From NCBI RefSeq assembly GCF_037975245.1, contig NC_092565.1, positions 18,209,999 to 18,269,998 of the forward strand: 60,000 nt of DNA, in the 5' to 3' direction. The notes beneath the pieces were generated by a model that saw only the letters and a list, made by a program, of their open reading frames with translations, made no database searches and was not told where the DNA came from. Origin of the DNA: Apostichopus japonicus (taxonomy: Eukaryota; Echinodermata; Holothuroidea; Aspidochirotida; Stichopodidae). Made by a program: the position numbers and the translations under genes. Below are positions 1 through 11,765 of the stretch, piece by piece (position 1 is the stretch's first letter; each line of letters opens with the position of its first letter).

Positions 1-74
1 CACAGGTAACAGAAAACACCATATTAATACATTCGTCAATTAAACAAGTCACATGCAAAAAGATAGATTTTCTT

Positions 75-148
75 GGAGGGGAGGGGAGGGGAGGGGAGGG
101 GAGGGGAGGGGAGGGGAGGGGAGGGGAGGGGAGGGGAGGGGAGGGGAG
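75..148 (+). repeat. (GGGGA)n microsatellite in MMS19 intron
   Basis: About 14 uninterrupted copies of a GGGGA pentamer lie just downstream (in gene orientation) of the last visible MMS19 exon. The G-runs on this strand could form quadruplexes, with the C-rich strand being the transcribed sense of MMS19. Confidence 0.95.
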
Positions 149-303
149 AAAACAAGATGCCATGGAGAAAGAATTTCCAACAAAGTGTTGACACAAACAA
201 TATAATTTTTTTTTTTCCATAGTGAGTGACCGGTGTAAGCCGTGGGACAGTTGAGTAGAGATATTTTGTTCCTATCTACAAAAATCTTGATAAAGCATCG
301 TAC

Positions 304-3300
304 CTAACTTCTTCTTCTTCATCGTTTAAAAACCTCTGAGTTAGCAAGTCGCACAAAACGGAGATGTTTCCTTCCTCGATTAAGCCTCTGTTGATTATCA
401 GCGATGAGATTCCTCTCACAGAGGCCACCCGTAGCCTAGTACTGGAATCTTCTAGATTGGACGTTAACATCTCTAAAATACCCTGCTTGTGCCTGCTTAA
501 CGTTGGCTCCGTCGAGGCGTCCACCAGGGTGGTTGAACAGATTTGCAGGAAACTGTGAAGTACTTCTAGTAACAGAGCGCTCTGGGCCACCTACAGAATG
601 ACGAAAGAGTGTGAGCAATGAAGACGTCAGATTTTGTACCGTACGTCAAACTTGAAGCGAAGCAGTGGTGATGTCATAGTTGCAACACTTACGGCAAAAT
701 GTTTTTGATTTGCTTTATATTTTGCATCATTGATTTTACATTGGGTTGGATAGGATAGGATTGGATAGGATAGGATAGGCTAGGATAGCGTTTCAATTTT
801 ACCTGTAAAGGGGAAGTGAAGTTAACACTATACTAAGGGTGGTAACTTGTTTATTCATACTGTGATGTGTTGTAATAGTGAAGTAGAAAGCTGGCTGTAT
901 ATAATTTTGAAGAAAGACAAAATGAAATTTGTCCGTGCGCTTTCTATGACATCATACATGATTGCCTCAAGTTCACTTCTGGTACAAAATGTGTCAACTT
1001 CAAATTTTACAGTACCTCATTTAAACGCTAAGTAGGAGTTACATGCAAAACTTCACCAGGATGCTAAGAATATGGTCATCTCTCATGAGTCAAACAAACT
1101 AATTTTTCCCTAGACTTTTTTTTAATCATTAGTATTTGCATGTTATCAATGAGTCAGTAAATAAGAAATGTCAATTCATCCAAACAAGAAAACATCTGTT
1201 TTGGCCAAAAGCCAACCATTTACCAAACATAAATACCTCCTCTACAGTGTACATATTAATCCTCCATTTTTTTTTCTTTTCTTATCTCTTTGCTACATTT
1301 TTCGGACAACAAACTTTGCTCATTGGACAACAAAAAAGTAATACCTGATTATCTGTGGAAAAACCAAAAAAGGTTCTTAAAAACTTGCCCTGCATAGGAG
1401 TCTTTTATTAGTTATGTTTGGTCTAATTTCTAGGAATTTTCACTTCTGAATATAGAGCAAAGTTGGGAATCCATTTCAAGTTGGGAATCCATTTCAAATT
1501 TCGACACTTTTTCAAAGACATTCATCTCAATGCTTGAAACAAATTAAACTCTCGGCTACTTACTGGCAAATCCTTTTTAGATTGTTCTAGTAGAAGAGGA
1601 ATAACAAACTCCAGGACGGTCGAACAAGAGGATGGCGATGCAGATGCAATAGCCTCCAGGAGGTGAGAGCATGGCTGAAGCAGTCTCAGGTCTTGATCTC
1701 GTAGATGGTTGCTACATCCTGGAATATTAAGAATGGAGAAGATGTAAGGTTAGCAAAGTATTTAAAGTGAGGCATCATTGCTCCAAAATATACTGAACAA
1801 ACACACAACATGGTCAACACATACAACAAAGCTCTCACAATTATGGAATCCTCAGAAGAATTAAGTTTAATGCATTGTAAGTTAGAGAAACTACAAACCG
1901 TTTAAGACTTAAGTTTAATGCATTGTAAGTTAGAGAAACTACAAACTGTTTAAGACTTAAGTTTAATGCATTGTAAGTTAGAGAAACTACAAACCGTTTA
2001 AGACTTAAGTTTAATGCATTGTAAGTTGGAGAAACTACAAACCGTTTAAGACTTAAGTTAATGCATTGTAAGTTAGAGAAACTACAAACCGTTTAGAGTT
2101 TATATACCACATTTCTGTTTTACAACAATAGTAAAACAATACAACACTTTTAGTTTGGTTTAAAATTAAACATTAAAAGTTCCTATGATTGGATATTTGT
2201 AAGTTGAAAATGCTTCATTCAATGCAATTTCCTTTCTTTTTTGGGGTAACATTAAGTCAGAATTTTGCCTACCTTCGAACACTTTCTTGTAGAACTCTTC
2301 TAAAGATGTTGTTGTTTTTCCAGCGATGGGACTCAACGCGAATGATTGGACTATACTCCTCAATGCAGAGAGAATTGTATGCTCTGTGTTGGTGTTAAAA
2401 ACTTGAAAAATCTAGAATTAAAAAAAAAATTAAAAAATGACAGGGTATTTACATTTTAACATGTCAAAATTATTTTACTGAAAGTTTATAGTTACAATCA
2501 GAAAATCATAACATACTCTCGAAGAACACAAAACTTAAACCAAATCAGTTTGTCGTAAACAATCTTTGACCAAGGATTCTTCATAGCTTGCTGCAAAGCT
2601 GCTTTTTTATTGATAATTGAACGATGGTACCTTGTTTCAGTGCTCTGGCTGGTGAGGGTGAGGGGTGAGGGGTGAGGTACAGACAGTTGGAAATGGAAGG
2701 AGGGGTGGAAATAGAGGAAAAGGAGGTTCCCTGTCCTGACATAATCAAAATGTTCCCTGTCAATTCTTATCTGGTACATAGACTTCTTTAGAAAATGGGG
2801 CTTGTCAAAAACCTCTCTAAGGAAATTGTGACTAAAAATCAAAAAGCAAAAATTGCTGCTTATTAAACCTAAAGAGACATCAAATGAATGAATTACTCCA
2901 ACATCTGTAATACTGCAAAAGTTTCTCTCAACACCTTTTACAGCTCAATTGACAGGCTCTAACTGAAGTCTGTTGATATGCCATCAGTCCAGTAATAACC
3001 TTCAAGGTCAGGGAACCAGAATCATGAAAAATTACTAACCTGCCTCAATCAGACACAGATAAAAATGAAGAGAAAAAGAAGAAAATACTTTGTAAAAAAC
3101 AAACCAAATTGCTTTTTATTTGAATTTTCATACCTCCAGCCGTATAGCATTCCATATCTGTATGAGATAGTCGCTCAGTTCCAGTGGTCCGTACACCGGG
3201 GCACACAATGCTAACGCTTTGTATGCGTCACTTCTGGCTGTGTCGAGATCGGACGTCATCTTCTCCATCAGCAAAGGCAAACAAAACTGAAACGATTGTG

Positions 3301-6300
3301 GAAATGTGCGGGAAAGTTAAAAGACAACAAGCTACAGAGGCAGACAGCAGGGAAAAAGGGCTTAGTTTATGGAGCATCAACAATTAACTAAATTGCAGTC
3401 GTAGGGGCAATGTTAGATTACCCTGCTCCTCAACTATACTGTATCTTTCAGTGGTATAAGATTATCAATTCTCACATCACACCTGGGCAATCTTAGGAGA
3501 CTACTGTATCTTTCAGTGGTATAAGAATATCAATTCTCACATCACACATGGGCAAACTTAGGAGACTACTGTATCTTTCAGTGGTATAAGATTATCAATT
3601 CTCACATCACACCTGGGCAAACTTAGGAGACTACTGTATCTTTCAGTGGTATAGGAATATCAATTCTCACATCACACCTGGGCAAACTTCAGTGGTACAG
3701 TGTTAGCTCAGTGGTTAACGCCGGCGCCTTCCAATCATAAGGTCCCCGGTTTGAGTCACTCCAAGATTAATGTATGTCGTCCAGTTACAGAGTTGTTGAT
3801 AATTGACATTTCATAATCATAGACGTTAAATATGAATGTAAGAGACTGACTTCGGTCAGCTTGGGGCTTTGATAAGCAGCTTGCGGCTTTGATAAGCCAA
3901 TGAGGCTTCTTCGCGAGTTCCTGCTTGCAGGAGGATCTAAAATACATACATAAGATTATCAATTCTAACATTACACCTGGGCAAACTTAGGAGACTACTG
4001 TATCTTTCAGTGGTATAAGAATATCAATTCTAAAATCTTACCTGAGCAAACTTAGGAGAGGCAGCCAAGCAGTGTGACAGAGCATCTGAGAGCGTATCTC
4101 GAGTGATTGCATCTGCATCTTTGGATCTCGGCTGGAAGTCAACAGGAAAATAGCAAGCTGCCACTTCAAACAATTCTTCTGCAAACACAGCTTTTGCATG
4201 GGAAAGAAGAAAGAAGAGGTTGACATCAATGGGGGGGCTTAATGTAAACATATTTTCCAAACTTATATAATATGTAATATACAATTATATTATTCATGAC
4301 TTCGATGACGATGGAAGTGTGGGAGATTAACCAAGTTGTAATATTCATAACATACTTCTATGTATTGTTAAACTATGACCTGCAATCTGTAGAACACAAA
4401 TTACTTTGAACTAAAAGTTTACTCACAGACTGGGAAATTTTGAACAATGACTGGATATAGTCTAAACAAGATGACAAGATTACGCGGATCCTTCTCTCCG
4501 TCCATGACCTGCATGAAGCCGTAAACAAACTCCGATCCTAATTTGTCCTTCAACTCTGCAAAATAAATGACAAAGTAAATCAAATAACAAAGAAAATGTG
4601 TCACTTCAAAAAAACATAATGGGAATTTAAAAACGATCGCTCCATAAACAATTAAGCCTGCATGAAGCCGTAAACAAACTCCAGTCCTAATTTGTCCTCA
4701 ACTCTGCAAAATGAATCACAAAGCAAATCAATAACAAACTATGTATCACTTCAAAATAACAAAAATGGGAATTATGAAAAATTAAGCACAAAGGGTATGG
4801 CTAGGGGCTCAGGGAGTATCATCAATGAAGTAAAAAAAAAAGTTCCTTTTTATTTGAACCAGATATCACTTTGAGATTGTTCTGACTGTTTTGAATACAT
4901 ATTAAAGTCAATTAATTGTTCACAGACTTATGAAAACCTTATAGACCCAATTTATTTGCATTAATTTGCATTTGCTGGCCCAAATTTTTTTTTCACAGAT
5001 CCCCTTGGGGTCCACTGACCTCAGGTTAAAAAACATGGTCCTACGAAGTTGAGGCTTGACATCACTAAGATAAGTTAACTCCCTAAACTTGTGAGTGTCT
5101 ACACAAACAACACGATAGGCTACAGGTACTGAAGCCTTGCTATCTGCTGACTCACTCATGCAGCAGGAAGGACTTGTGAGTTTGCTGAAGTGCACAAATA
5201 ATATACACCAACATAACACTGAGGAGAAATTTTTCCAACAAAACTGGTCGAATGGAGTTTGACAAAGCTCGTTAATAATATCAAGAAGAAAGAAGACGAG
5301 TTGAAGCTCCTCTGACTCACCTGTCATCTGGTTCTGCAGAAAATTACGAATGATGTTGAAGACGGAGCGCCTGTCGACATGGAGAAGGGTCTGAACCTGC
5401 ACTTCCCGAAAGATCGTGCCGAGAATCTGACAGGGAGTTCCATACGGTATGTGGACAGCGCTACTCTGTGGTTTGAATAAAAACATTCAACGATAACACT
5501 TCTCCGCAAACATCATTCGTTAAGTGAATACAAAACATTTTCATTTAATAGTATGCAGATTTATGATAGCGTCATGAATATTTAAGACATGCCATGGCAA
5601 CTCCTATTCGGTGGTTAAAAATTGTTAGCGAGTGCAGACCTGTGCAATCTCTGGTGATAAACGTCAAATTTCTGTAGTTTTTGTAAATTTTTGTAAATTT
5701 CTTTAATTGATCGATATTCAATCCGTTGTAAAAGTTAAGTATGCATGTCTTCTGAACTGAAGGTATATAAGCCTTTTTAAGAGCTCAATTGATATACATC
5801 GTTTGAGAATAAATGAACGGATGGCTAAATGTGAGGCTGTCAAGAAAGGATATATCTGTCTCTACGAAAGTCAATCCCACCTGCCCAATGTCATCAAACA
5901 ATAAGTCAACATTAAGGTTCAAAAAGTATGTCATAAGGAAACCATGAAGTTTGAGTGAGTTTGAAATAGATTGTTAATTCAACGTTATATTACACAAACA
6001 GACCCTGATGAGTTAATAGTTTTATTTTACTTTGCATGTTTTTTTTGCTCTCACCAGTGATTCCACTTTGAACACCTGTATGTGAGTTTATGAAACAGCT
6101 AAGTCAATAAACATTTACATGTTCAAATTGAACAGCCATCTATTAAATAAATTAAGACAATTGTTACCTTCAGGGAACATAATATGTGTGCAAAAATGAC
6201 TTAACAGTAGTATATATTGCTACTGTTCAAAAGTATGTCTATTTGTACATGAATGTGTGAGTGTGCTTCCTATCATCAATTTGAAGTGTTTGCATCATAC

Positions 6301-9300
6301 TTACCAATGCTAAAAGCCCATAGAGTGTATGAGGAGTGATGGAATGATGGTCCTTTAGTCTGTCACAGAAGAATGAAGCTAAAACTTTCGCTACAAAAAG
6401 AAGAGAAGAGGAGAAGAGACAAAACACTTCAATTTTGTAACCAAAACTGAAAAACAAAATATGACAGTTATTAGTGGTATTCATTTATTTATCATGAAAG
6501 CCAGTTGATGACTTTGACTTTGACTTTCTCTGTGAGATTAAAGTCCAATATGACTCCACTACATTTGCATATGAGAACTGACTAAGTATTGTAATTTGAC
6601 CTAGGATGACTTATACTTTTCATTATTACCTTTCATTAATGATAAATACCAAGTTCCAAGGTATCCCCTACAGGGGTTACAGAACCCCATTTTCTTTGGG
6701 AAACAATGACCCAAATTGTTTGTTATCAAAAGAGATAGAGCATAATCTTGTTAAAAATCTAATCTACTGTAGTGGTTCTTTGCATAAATATGCATGGGCA
6801 ATTATACCCACTATGAAGTGTCACACAAATGGCAGCAGCACTTGATGTCCTTTGCCACATATCATAAACTCCCTCACATACTGTAGAGATACCGTCCCCT
6901 CCCCCCCCCCCCCAAAGAAAAATAAATTCACATTTTTTCCATTGCACATGTTCTACATAAAAGCTACTTCTGTGAGAAAAGACGATGTCAACCATCCACC
7001 ATCCACCCCCCCCCCCTGCCCACCTTTCTACTTTACATGTACAGCACATTGAAAGTCTTAATTGTGCAATGCTGAACAGTCACAACCATCTAAGAGGACA
7101 GTAAACTGCTCCATGAAATGCATTGTGTAACGCTGAATCAATAACTTACCTTCATCTGGACTCAGTGTATTCTTTGGTAAGAAATGCAAGACATCAGAGA
7201 TGAGCCGCACTCCTCTGGCCCTTATATCGGTGCTCTTGTTTGTCAAAAATGGTCTAAACACAGAAAACAGAACAGTAAGTAAACATAAACTTCAAACAAA
7301 TTTAAGTGACCAGACAAATATAAACTCCTTGCACAGAAACCTTTCTGTTAAAATGTCGAAATTTTTCTAACCTTTGAAAGATTTTACATACACTGTAGAT
7401 TGTATTTGCTAATATTTTTGTCCATGCGCAAAATGCAAACTGGAAGGAAACAACTCCACTCACCCATGCAGTGCAACTTGTTGAAGTTGTTGTTTTCATT
7501 TAGTTTCTTCGACAATGACATAAATGACAGGTGGGAGTGGTTACAACATCTTCACCATCACAATCTTATTCAATATTCATCAACTTAAATATATTAGCTT
7601 TTCATTGACATGCTCCCTGTCTTACATGTATAGTATTCAACTTCCAGTGCTTTCTACTCATTCTACAGGTATAGTGACATGTGACAAAACTGTCATAGGC
7701 ATCACCTTTTTTCTAACATTAATCATAAACACTGTTGCAAAATGAGACGGAACTGATTTTCATCAACACTGTGCTGCACAATACTTATGACGACCAAATG
7801 ACAAAAGTTTCAATGTCAGTCTTCCCTTCCACTTTGTTATCTATTTTGGGTTTCGTTCTGAATGCAAAACAGTTTAAAACTGGAAGTATAACAGCAATGA
7901 ATACTGAGTTGGGAGTAACTCAAAAGCAGCTCTCTCACGCTTGTACACTTAAGCCCTTGTATAAACAAAACAGAAGAGTTAAACAGAAAAAACAATAATT
8001 TTGAAAGGACATACTCGGAACTTTCAATCAGCTGTAGCAGGTTAGTTTCTTTACTGGAAATTCCTGCATGATCAAAAGAGAAAATTGACGTATTTTTAAG
8101 ATCTTTTCATGTAATACTAACAGTTCTGGTGTAGTCTACACACTTAAACACCCATTGTGATGAGAATGATCCACTTAATCATAAATAATATTCATAATAT
8201 CCATAGTATATACATAATCCATAATATATGCAACTGTGGGTATTTGTCACTAGTATTCTTGGCCCCATGGTATCTGCAAGTCTGATATCAATTTATAGTA
8301 TAAGGGAGCACTTTTTTTGCAATCCAAGTTAGGTCTCTATTAAGAGAATTGGTTTCAGGAAGTCTCAGTTTATATTGAAGTTATGCCTGGTGCACCATTA
8401 CTCTGCCATTGGCACTATGTTGTACTTTCATGTTTCATCATTTTTGTAACTAGTGGCCATTGCATCATTTATTGCCAAAAAATAGCAAATGCATCATGCT
8501 CAAACAGTGGTGAAAAGACCTAAGTTGTTTGACTTAAGAAAAAAAACAAAAATTCTGTATGTTTGAGACAGAACTAGCGTAACATAAACTGTCACAAAGT
8601 CGCCACTTCAACATATTATTATCCTACTAAAACATTAGGTCTTTCCTTCTGTCAATATTTTCTTCTGTCAATTTTCTGGAAAGTTCACAGATTCACCATC
8701 AATAAATTTTCAAAGGATTAGTTCTTGAGTTGATAGAGATGTTTTTTGTATGATCCGTTAACAGGATCACCTATTTAAGACCGAAAAGGCTGTATGTATG
8801 TATGTATGTATGTAAATTGGAATATTGGTAAAGTAATATTTAGGCCTGGGTGTATCTTTAAGAGAAACATTTAATGAAGAAATTTTTCAAAGTGGTTAAC
8901 TACACTTTCTGAATAAACTTAGGCCCTAACGTTGGGACTACAGTGCTGTATTTAGGTAAATTTTTGCATATACTAATTAAATATTTTACCGGTGTTAGTT
9001 TGTACCATGTACATAGGCTACTGTTGTGTCACAGAATCTGTATATCCTAGCTTAGGGCAATCAGTATAATGAGGAAACTATATAATTCAACCAGTGTTGA
9101 AAATTTTGCAATGCTAGCACTTAATCCCCCTGCAATTCTATGGGCTCTATTGACTATACTGCTCTCAATTTGGGTTATAGTGCCATTCCTCCATAGTTAC
9201 ATACTGCCATACCTTTCGCCATAGGTTGCGATCCTTTCCGCAATGGGGGAAAGGCTCGAAACCTATGGTGTAAAGGTACATTTTAGGAATGGATTTTACA

Positions 9301-10153
9301 CAGGAATGTATCAGTGAAACATTCTTTGATTCGTGTGGAAGGATAGGTACACCATCTTCAAATGTGACAGTTCGCGGTACTAATTTAGAATCCGTACCAT
9401 TCGACTATTTCTGTTTATCCATATCCCGCTTACTATCTCTCTCCCACATTCATGTAATCACTCCCTATCTCCACCTCCCGTTCTTCTATCTCCTAATCCT
9501 AACCGGATTATACAGTTGTTATTCTGCCGATTCAAAGTAAGCTTTCCCATTCATATGGTACGGATTCTAAAGTTTGGCCCAGTTCACATAGACTGAATTG
9601 TAGTTAAGACAAGATTGGGGAATAGATAGTCTTTAATGCATGTTAATTAATGCTGATTGAAAAGTTTTACTTTTAAGTTGTATTGTAAGTTCGTAAGAGT
9701 CGATACACTGTCTTAAAATATATAATAGTTGGTTGAATTAATCGAATTAATTAAGGTTGATCGTTCATTAAAAAGACCGATTCTGATTGTCGATTTAAAT
9801 GACCGATTTGTGGATTTTGCGGGCCTGGCACATTTTCTATGGCGGAATGTACCGATGTCGGAATGACACGGCCCCCGTCAAATTGACGCATTACTGTAGC
9901 ATACTATTGGGCTAGGCTTCCGTAACTGTAGTGTTAGGGTAGCTGTTATTGTCGTTAACATTACGTAACATGGCCACCAATTCCAACATGTGTTCGGAAA
10001 ATAGAACTAGACTACCACCAGATTGTAAAATTTTTCACGATGAAAAACACTCCATACAGATGCGATCGTACCGTGTGCGATTTCACTGACACACGAATTA
10101 CTACCACCGATCACAAATTCTTCAATCTTTTCGAGAACCATGGAAGTCGCCAT
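304..10153 (-). CDS. MMS19: MMS19 homologue, N-terminal half (partial, continues past left edge)
   Basis: MMS19 is the HEAT-repeat adaptor of the cytosolic iron-sulfur targeting complex, which delivers Fe-S clusters to DNA repair and replication proteins such as XPD; that role is family knowledge. Eleven coding exons are read on the minus strand: 10072-10153, 8015-8063, 7150-7253, 6305-6390, 5321-5465, 4427-4555, 4042-4190, 3134-3286, 2273-2411, 1564-1718 and 304-590. Every junction has GT/AG ends and the phases join without a frameshift, giving about 492 codons, roughly half of the ~1030 residues of the human protein. Strongly conserved blocks are visible: DIRARGVRLIS (exon 3), DRLKDHHS (exon 4), QVQTLLHVDRRSVFNIIRNF (exon 5), GFMQVMDGEKDPRNL (exon 6) and EELFEVAACYFPVDF (exon 7). 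These belong to the conserved N-terminal MMS19 domain; exons 8-11 look like alpha-helical HEAT units. The C-terminal half lies outside the window. The exon 7 acceptor (ends AAAAG) is weak but is the only one that keeps the frame. Confidence 0.95.
742..790 (+). repeat. TTGGATAGGATAGGA short tandem repeat
   Basis: Imperfect tandem copies of a GGATA/GGATT word in the MMS19 intron between exons 10 and 11. The rest of this intron (591-1563) shows nothing recognisable. Confidence 0.8.
1861..2095 (+). repeat. 48-bp tandem repeat, about five copies
   Basis: Units begin TTAAGTTTAATGCATTGTAA at 1861, 1909, 1957, 2005 and 2053 (exact 48-base period; the last has a one-base deletion). Copies are nearly identical, so the expansion is recent. 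It lies in the MMS19 intron between the exons at 1564-1718 and 2273-2411. Confidence 0.95.
3437..4041 (+). repeat. 65-bp tandem array derived from an MMS19 exon/donor boundary, interrupted by a SINE
   Basis: Units start with TACTGTATCTTTCAGTGG at 3437, 3502, 3567 and 3632 (exact 65-base period); one copy is broken by a SINE at about 3700-3947, and further copies run into the true MMS19 exon boundary at 4042. Each unit contains CCTGGGCAAACTTAGGAGA, which is a copy of the last bases of the exon at 4042-4190 (CCTGAGCAAACTTAGGAGA on this strand) together with its splice donor. On the gene strand each copy therefore shows the exon tail followed by a GTGTGA donor-like sequence. Confidence 0.9.
3700..3947 (+). 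mobile_element. tRNA-derived SINE, family A, copy 1
   Basis: The head carries an A-box-like GTTAGCTCAGTGGTTAACG and a B-box-like GGTTTGAGTC, about the spacing expected of a tRNA-derived RNA polymerase III promoter. A tRNA-unrelated body follows and ends near GGAGGATCTAAAATAC. A second copy on the opposite strand at 40483-40689 shares both the head and the tail, so these are SINE copies and not a tRNA gene. It is inserted inside the 65-bp array within an MMS19 intron. Confidence 0.85.
4657..4790 (-). pseudogene. Partial duplicate of MMS19 exon 6 and its acceptor
   Basis: Bases 4657-4790 repeat 4508-4640: the 5' half of the exon at 4427-4555, its TTTTGCAG acceptor and the adjoining intron. The copy has lost one base early in the exon (the AAG of KDK is shortened), so it would frameshift, and it stops at CATGCAG without a donor. 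It lies just upstream of the genuine exon in gene order and could act as a decoy acceptor. Confidence 0.85.
4791..6304. other. MMS19 introns around exon 5
   Basis: Apart from the exon at 5321-5465, the stretches 4791-5320 and 5466-6304 hold nothing recognisable. The open minus-strand frame that runs on past the exon 5 donor at 5320 is intron sequence: it lacks similarity to MMS19, while the next exon continues the conserved protein in phase. Confidence 0.6.
6391..8014. other. MMS19 introns around exon 3
   Basis: Apart from the exon at 7150-7253, this is AT-rich intron DNA. C-runs occur near 6898-6914 and 7007-7016 and account for short proline- or glycine-rich open frames there. No mobile element was recognised. 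Confidence 0.5.
8791..8814 (+). repeat. (TATG)n microsatellite
   Basis: Six near-perfect TATG units in MMS19 intron 1. Confidence 0.9.
9190..9871 (+). mobile_element. Left arm of composite inverted-repeat cluster around MMS19 exon 1
   Basis: Several blocks recur in inverted orientation to the right of MMS19 exon 1: 9588-9625 matches 11691-11728 perfectly over 38 bases; 9290-9340 resembles 11520-11580; 9629-9830 resembles 11115-11290; 9838-9871 (CTATGGCGGAATGTACCG and on) resembles 11305-11345. The words GCCATA and TTCCGCCAT recur throughout, as expected of subterminal repeats in a DNA transposon. No transposase frame is seen, so this looks non-autonomous. Confidence 0.75.
10072..10153 (-). 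CDS. MMS19: MMS19 first coding exon with start codon
   Basis: The ATG is at 10153-10151 and the protein begins MATSMVLEKIEEFVIGGS. The exon is 82 bases and ends CACG before a GTACGA donor, leaving phase 1. The single base joins the GA at the start of the 49-base second exon (8015-8063), giving EIAHGISSKETNLLQLIESS, which aligns in position and character with the N terminus of vertebrate MMS19. The start was chosen because the upstream sequence gives no longer matching reading and the length before the first conserved block is close to the human one. No TATA box or other core promoter is obvious in the bases just beyond 10153. The exon sits between inverted copies of a repeat family. Confidence 0.85.
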
Positions 10154-10959
10154 TTTCTCACCTCGTACCAATATGATCATATTATATATTCCTTTTAAAT
10201 CTTCAGATTGTGTTCAATATTCAATTTACTACATAATACATTTTTAAATAATATAAATTATACCTTAAAAATAATTTACAAATGTTAAAAGACTATTTTT
10301 GATAACCAGTTATTGTATAAAGAGTCACTTGAAAGTTACCTGGCCTTGAAATGTTCGGATTGTGTAGGAGCATATAGACACAGAAATTTTCTGTGGGCAT
10401 AGCACTACTAAACGTTATGCACATTATATATAGATCAATGCCCATATACACTGTATAGCACCATGATGCATTGTTATTGTGGTAAACTGTGAATTGTGAT
10501 ATGTGTCAATCGGAACCAGAAAACACTGAAACGGTAATTGTAAGTTATGTGGTGATTCTGGTCGATTTCTTCTACTGGTGGTGCTTCTTTTAATCTTTTT
10601 AGGTGTTCATAATGTCAAAATTTAAGTTTTGGCGTTGATGTTTCCTTAAGTTAAAGACTTCAGGCGATACCAGACACAAACTAACGTAAGGACATCAGTT
10701 AGGAGGACCAGTAACTTAGGCAACAGTAGCCTAGCCTAGTAGTAGTACTAAGTATGTCTATGTGGCGACCTATTGTGGCTACGTACATCATTTAGTCGTA
10801 TAGGAAGATAAGTATTTCAATCATTACTGAGTTTCTCTAGGATTTCCTGGAAATATATAGCCTAGAGCGAGTTCAGTCACATAAGATTTCCATAATATTT
10901 TAATTTATTACAATACTTAGGCCTAGGGAGGGAGGGGCATATCATTCCGCCATTGGTAC

Positions 10960-11765
10960 ATTCTGCCATAGAGAATGTGCTCTTTCTGCCATAGAAAAAG
11001 TGCCATGTTACCCAGATGGCAGTTAAACACTTTTGTATGGCCGAAAAAGCTCATTTATTGTAGGGGCATGGTAGGCCTTCAGTATATGCACTTTATATTG
11101 CTACACTTCACACTAGTTTAGGCTTAAAAAATCGGTCATTTAAATCAAAAATCAGAATTGGTCTTTTTTATAAACAATCAACCTAACTTAATTCTATTTA
11201 TTCAACCAACTATATATTTGACAGTGTATCAATTCAAGATTACGAACTTACAGTTAAAACTATTCAATCAACATGTACATTAAAGACTATGTTTCTATGG
11301 GGTCCGTGTCATTACGCAATCGGTACTTTCCGCCATAGAAAAAGCACCATTCCGCCATATTCCTCCGATGGCAGTAAAGCACTTTTGTATGGCGGAAAGA
11401 GCACATTGTGGGTGCACTGTTGGCCTATATGCACTGTATATTGCTTCGCTTCACACTACCTAGGCCCACAAAATTGGTCATTTAAGTCAACAATCAGAAT
11501 CAGTCTTTTTAATTAACAATTCAGTCCACCCACGCGAATCAAAAAAAGTTTCACTGATACATTCCTGTGTAAAATCCATTCCTAAAATGTTCTCTCCGTC
11601 ATAGGTTCGAGCCTTTCCGCCATGGGAGAAAGGATCGAAACCTATGGTATGGTGGTATGTACTTTGGCGGAATGGCACTGGAACCTGTATCTATTCCCCA
11701 ATCTTGTCTTAACTACAATTCAGTCTATCCAGCGAACCGTCACATTTGAACATGGTGTCGCATTT
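10960..11765 (-). mobile_element. Right arm of composite inverted-repeat cluster
   Basis: Inverted partner of 9190-9871. This arm also contains a direct duplication: about 10965-11170 and 11305-11510 are related in order, each running from GCCATAGAAAAAG through CACTTTTGTATGG to CGGTCATTTAA or its variant. The arrangement is therefore more complex than a simple pair of TIRs and suggests serial insertion or rearrangement of one family. Confidence 0.7.

Larger units (their letters stand above)
8064..10071. other. MMS19 first intron
   Basis: About 2 kb separating coding exons 1 and 2. It holds a TATG microsatellite (8791-8814) and, from about 9190 onwards, the left arm of the repeat cluster described separately. 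Nothing coding is recognised. Confidence 0.6.

Noticed and set aside
4920-5320. Extension of the MMS19 exon 5 frame into a 188-codon ORF
   Set aside because: Sequence after the GTGAGT donor at 5320 has no MMS19 similarity and the conserved protein continues in phase in the next exon.
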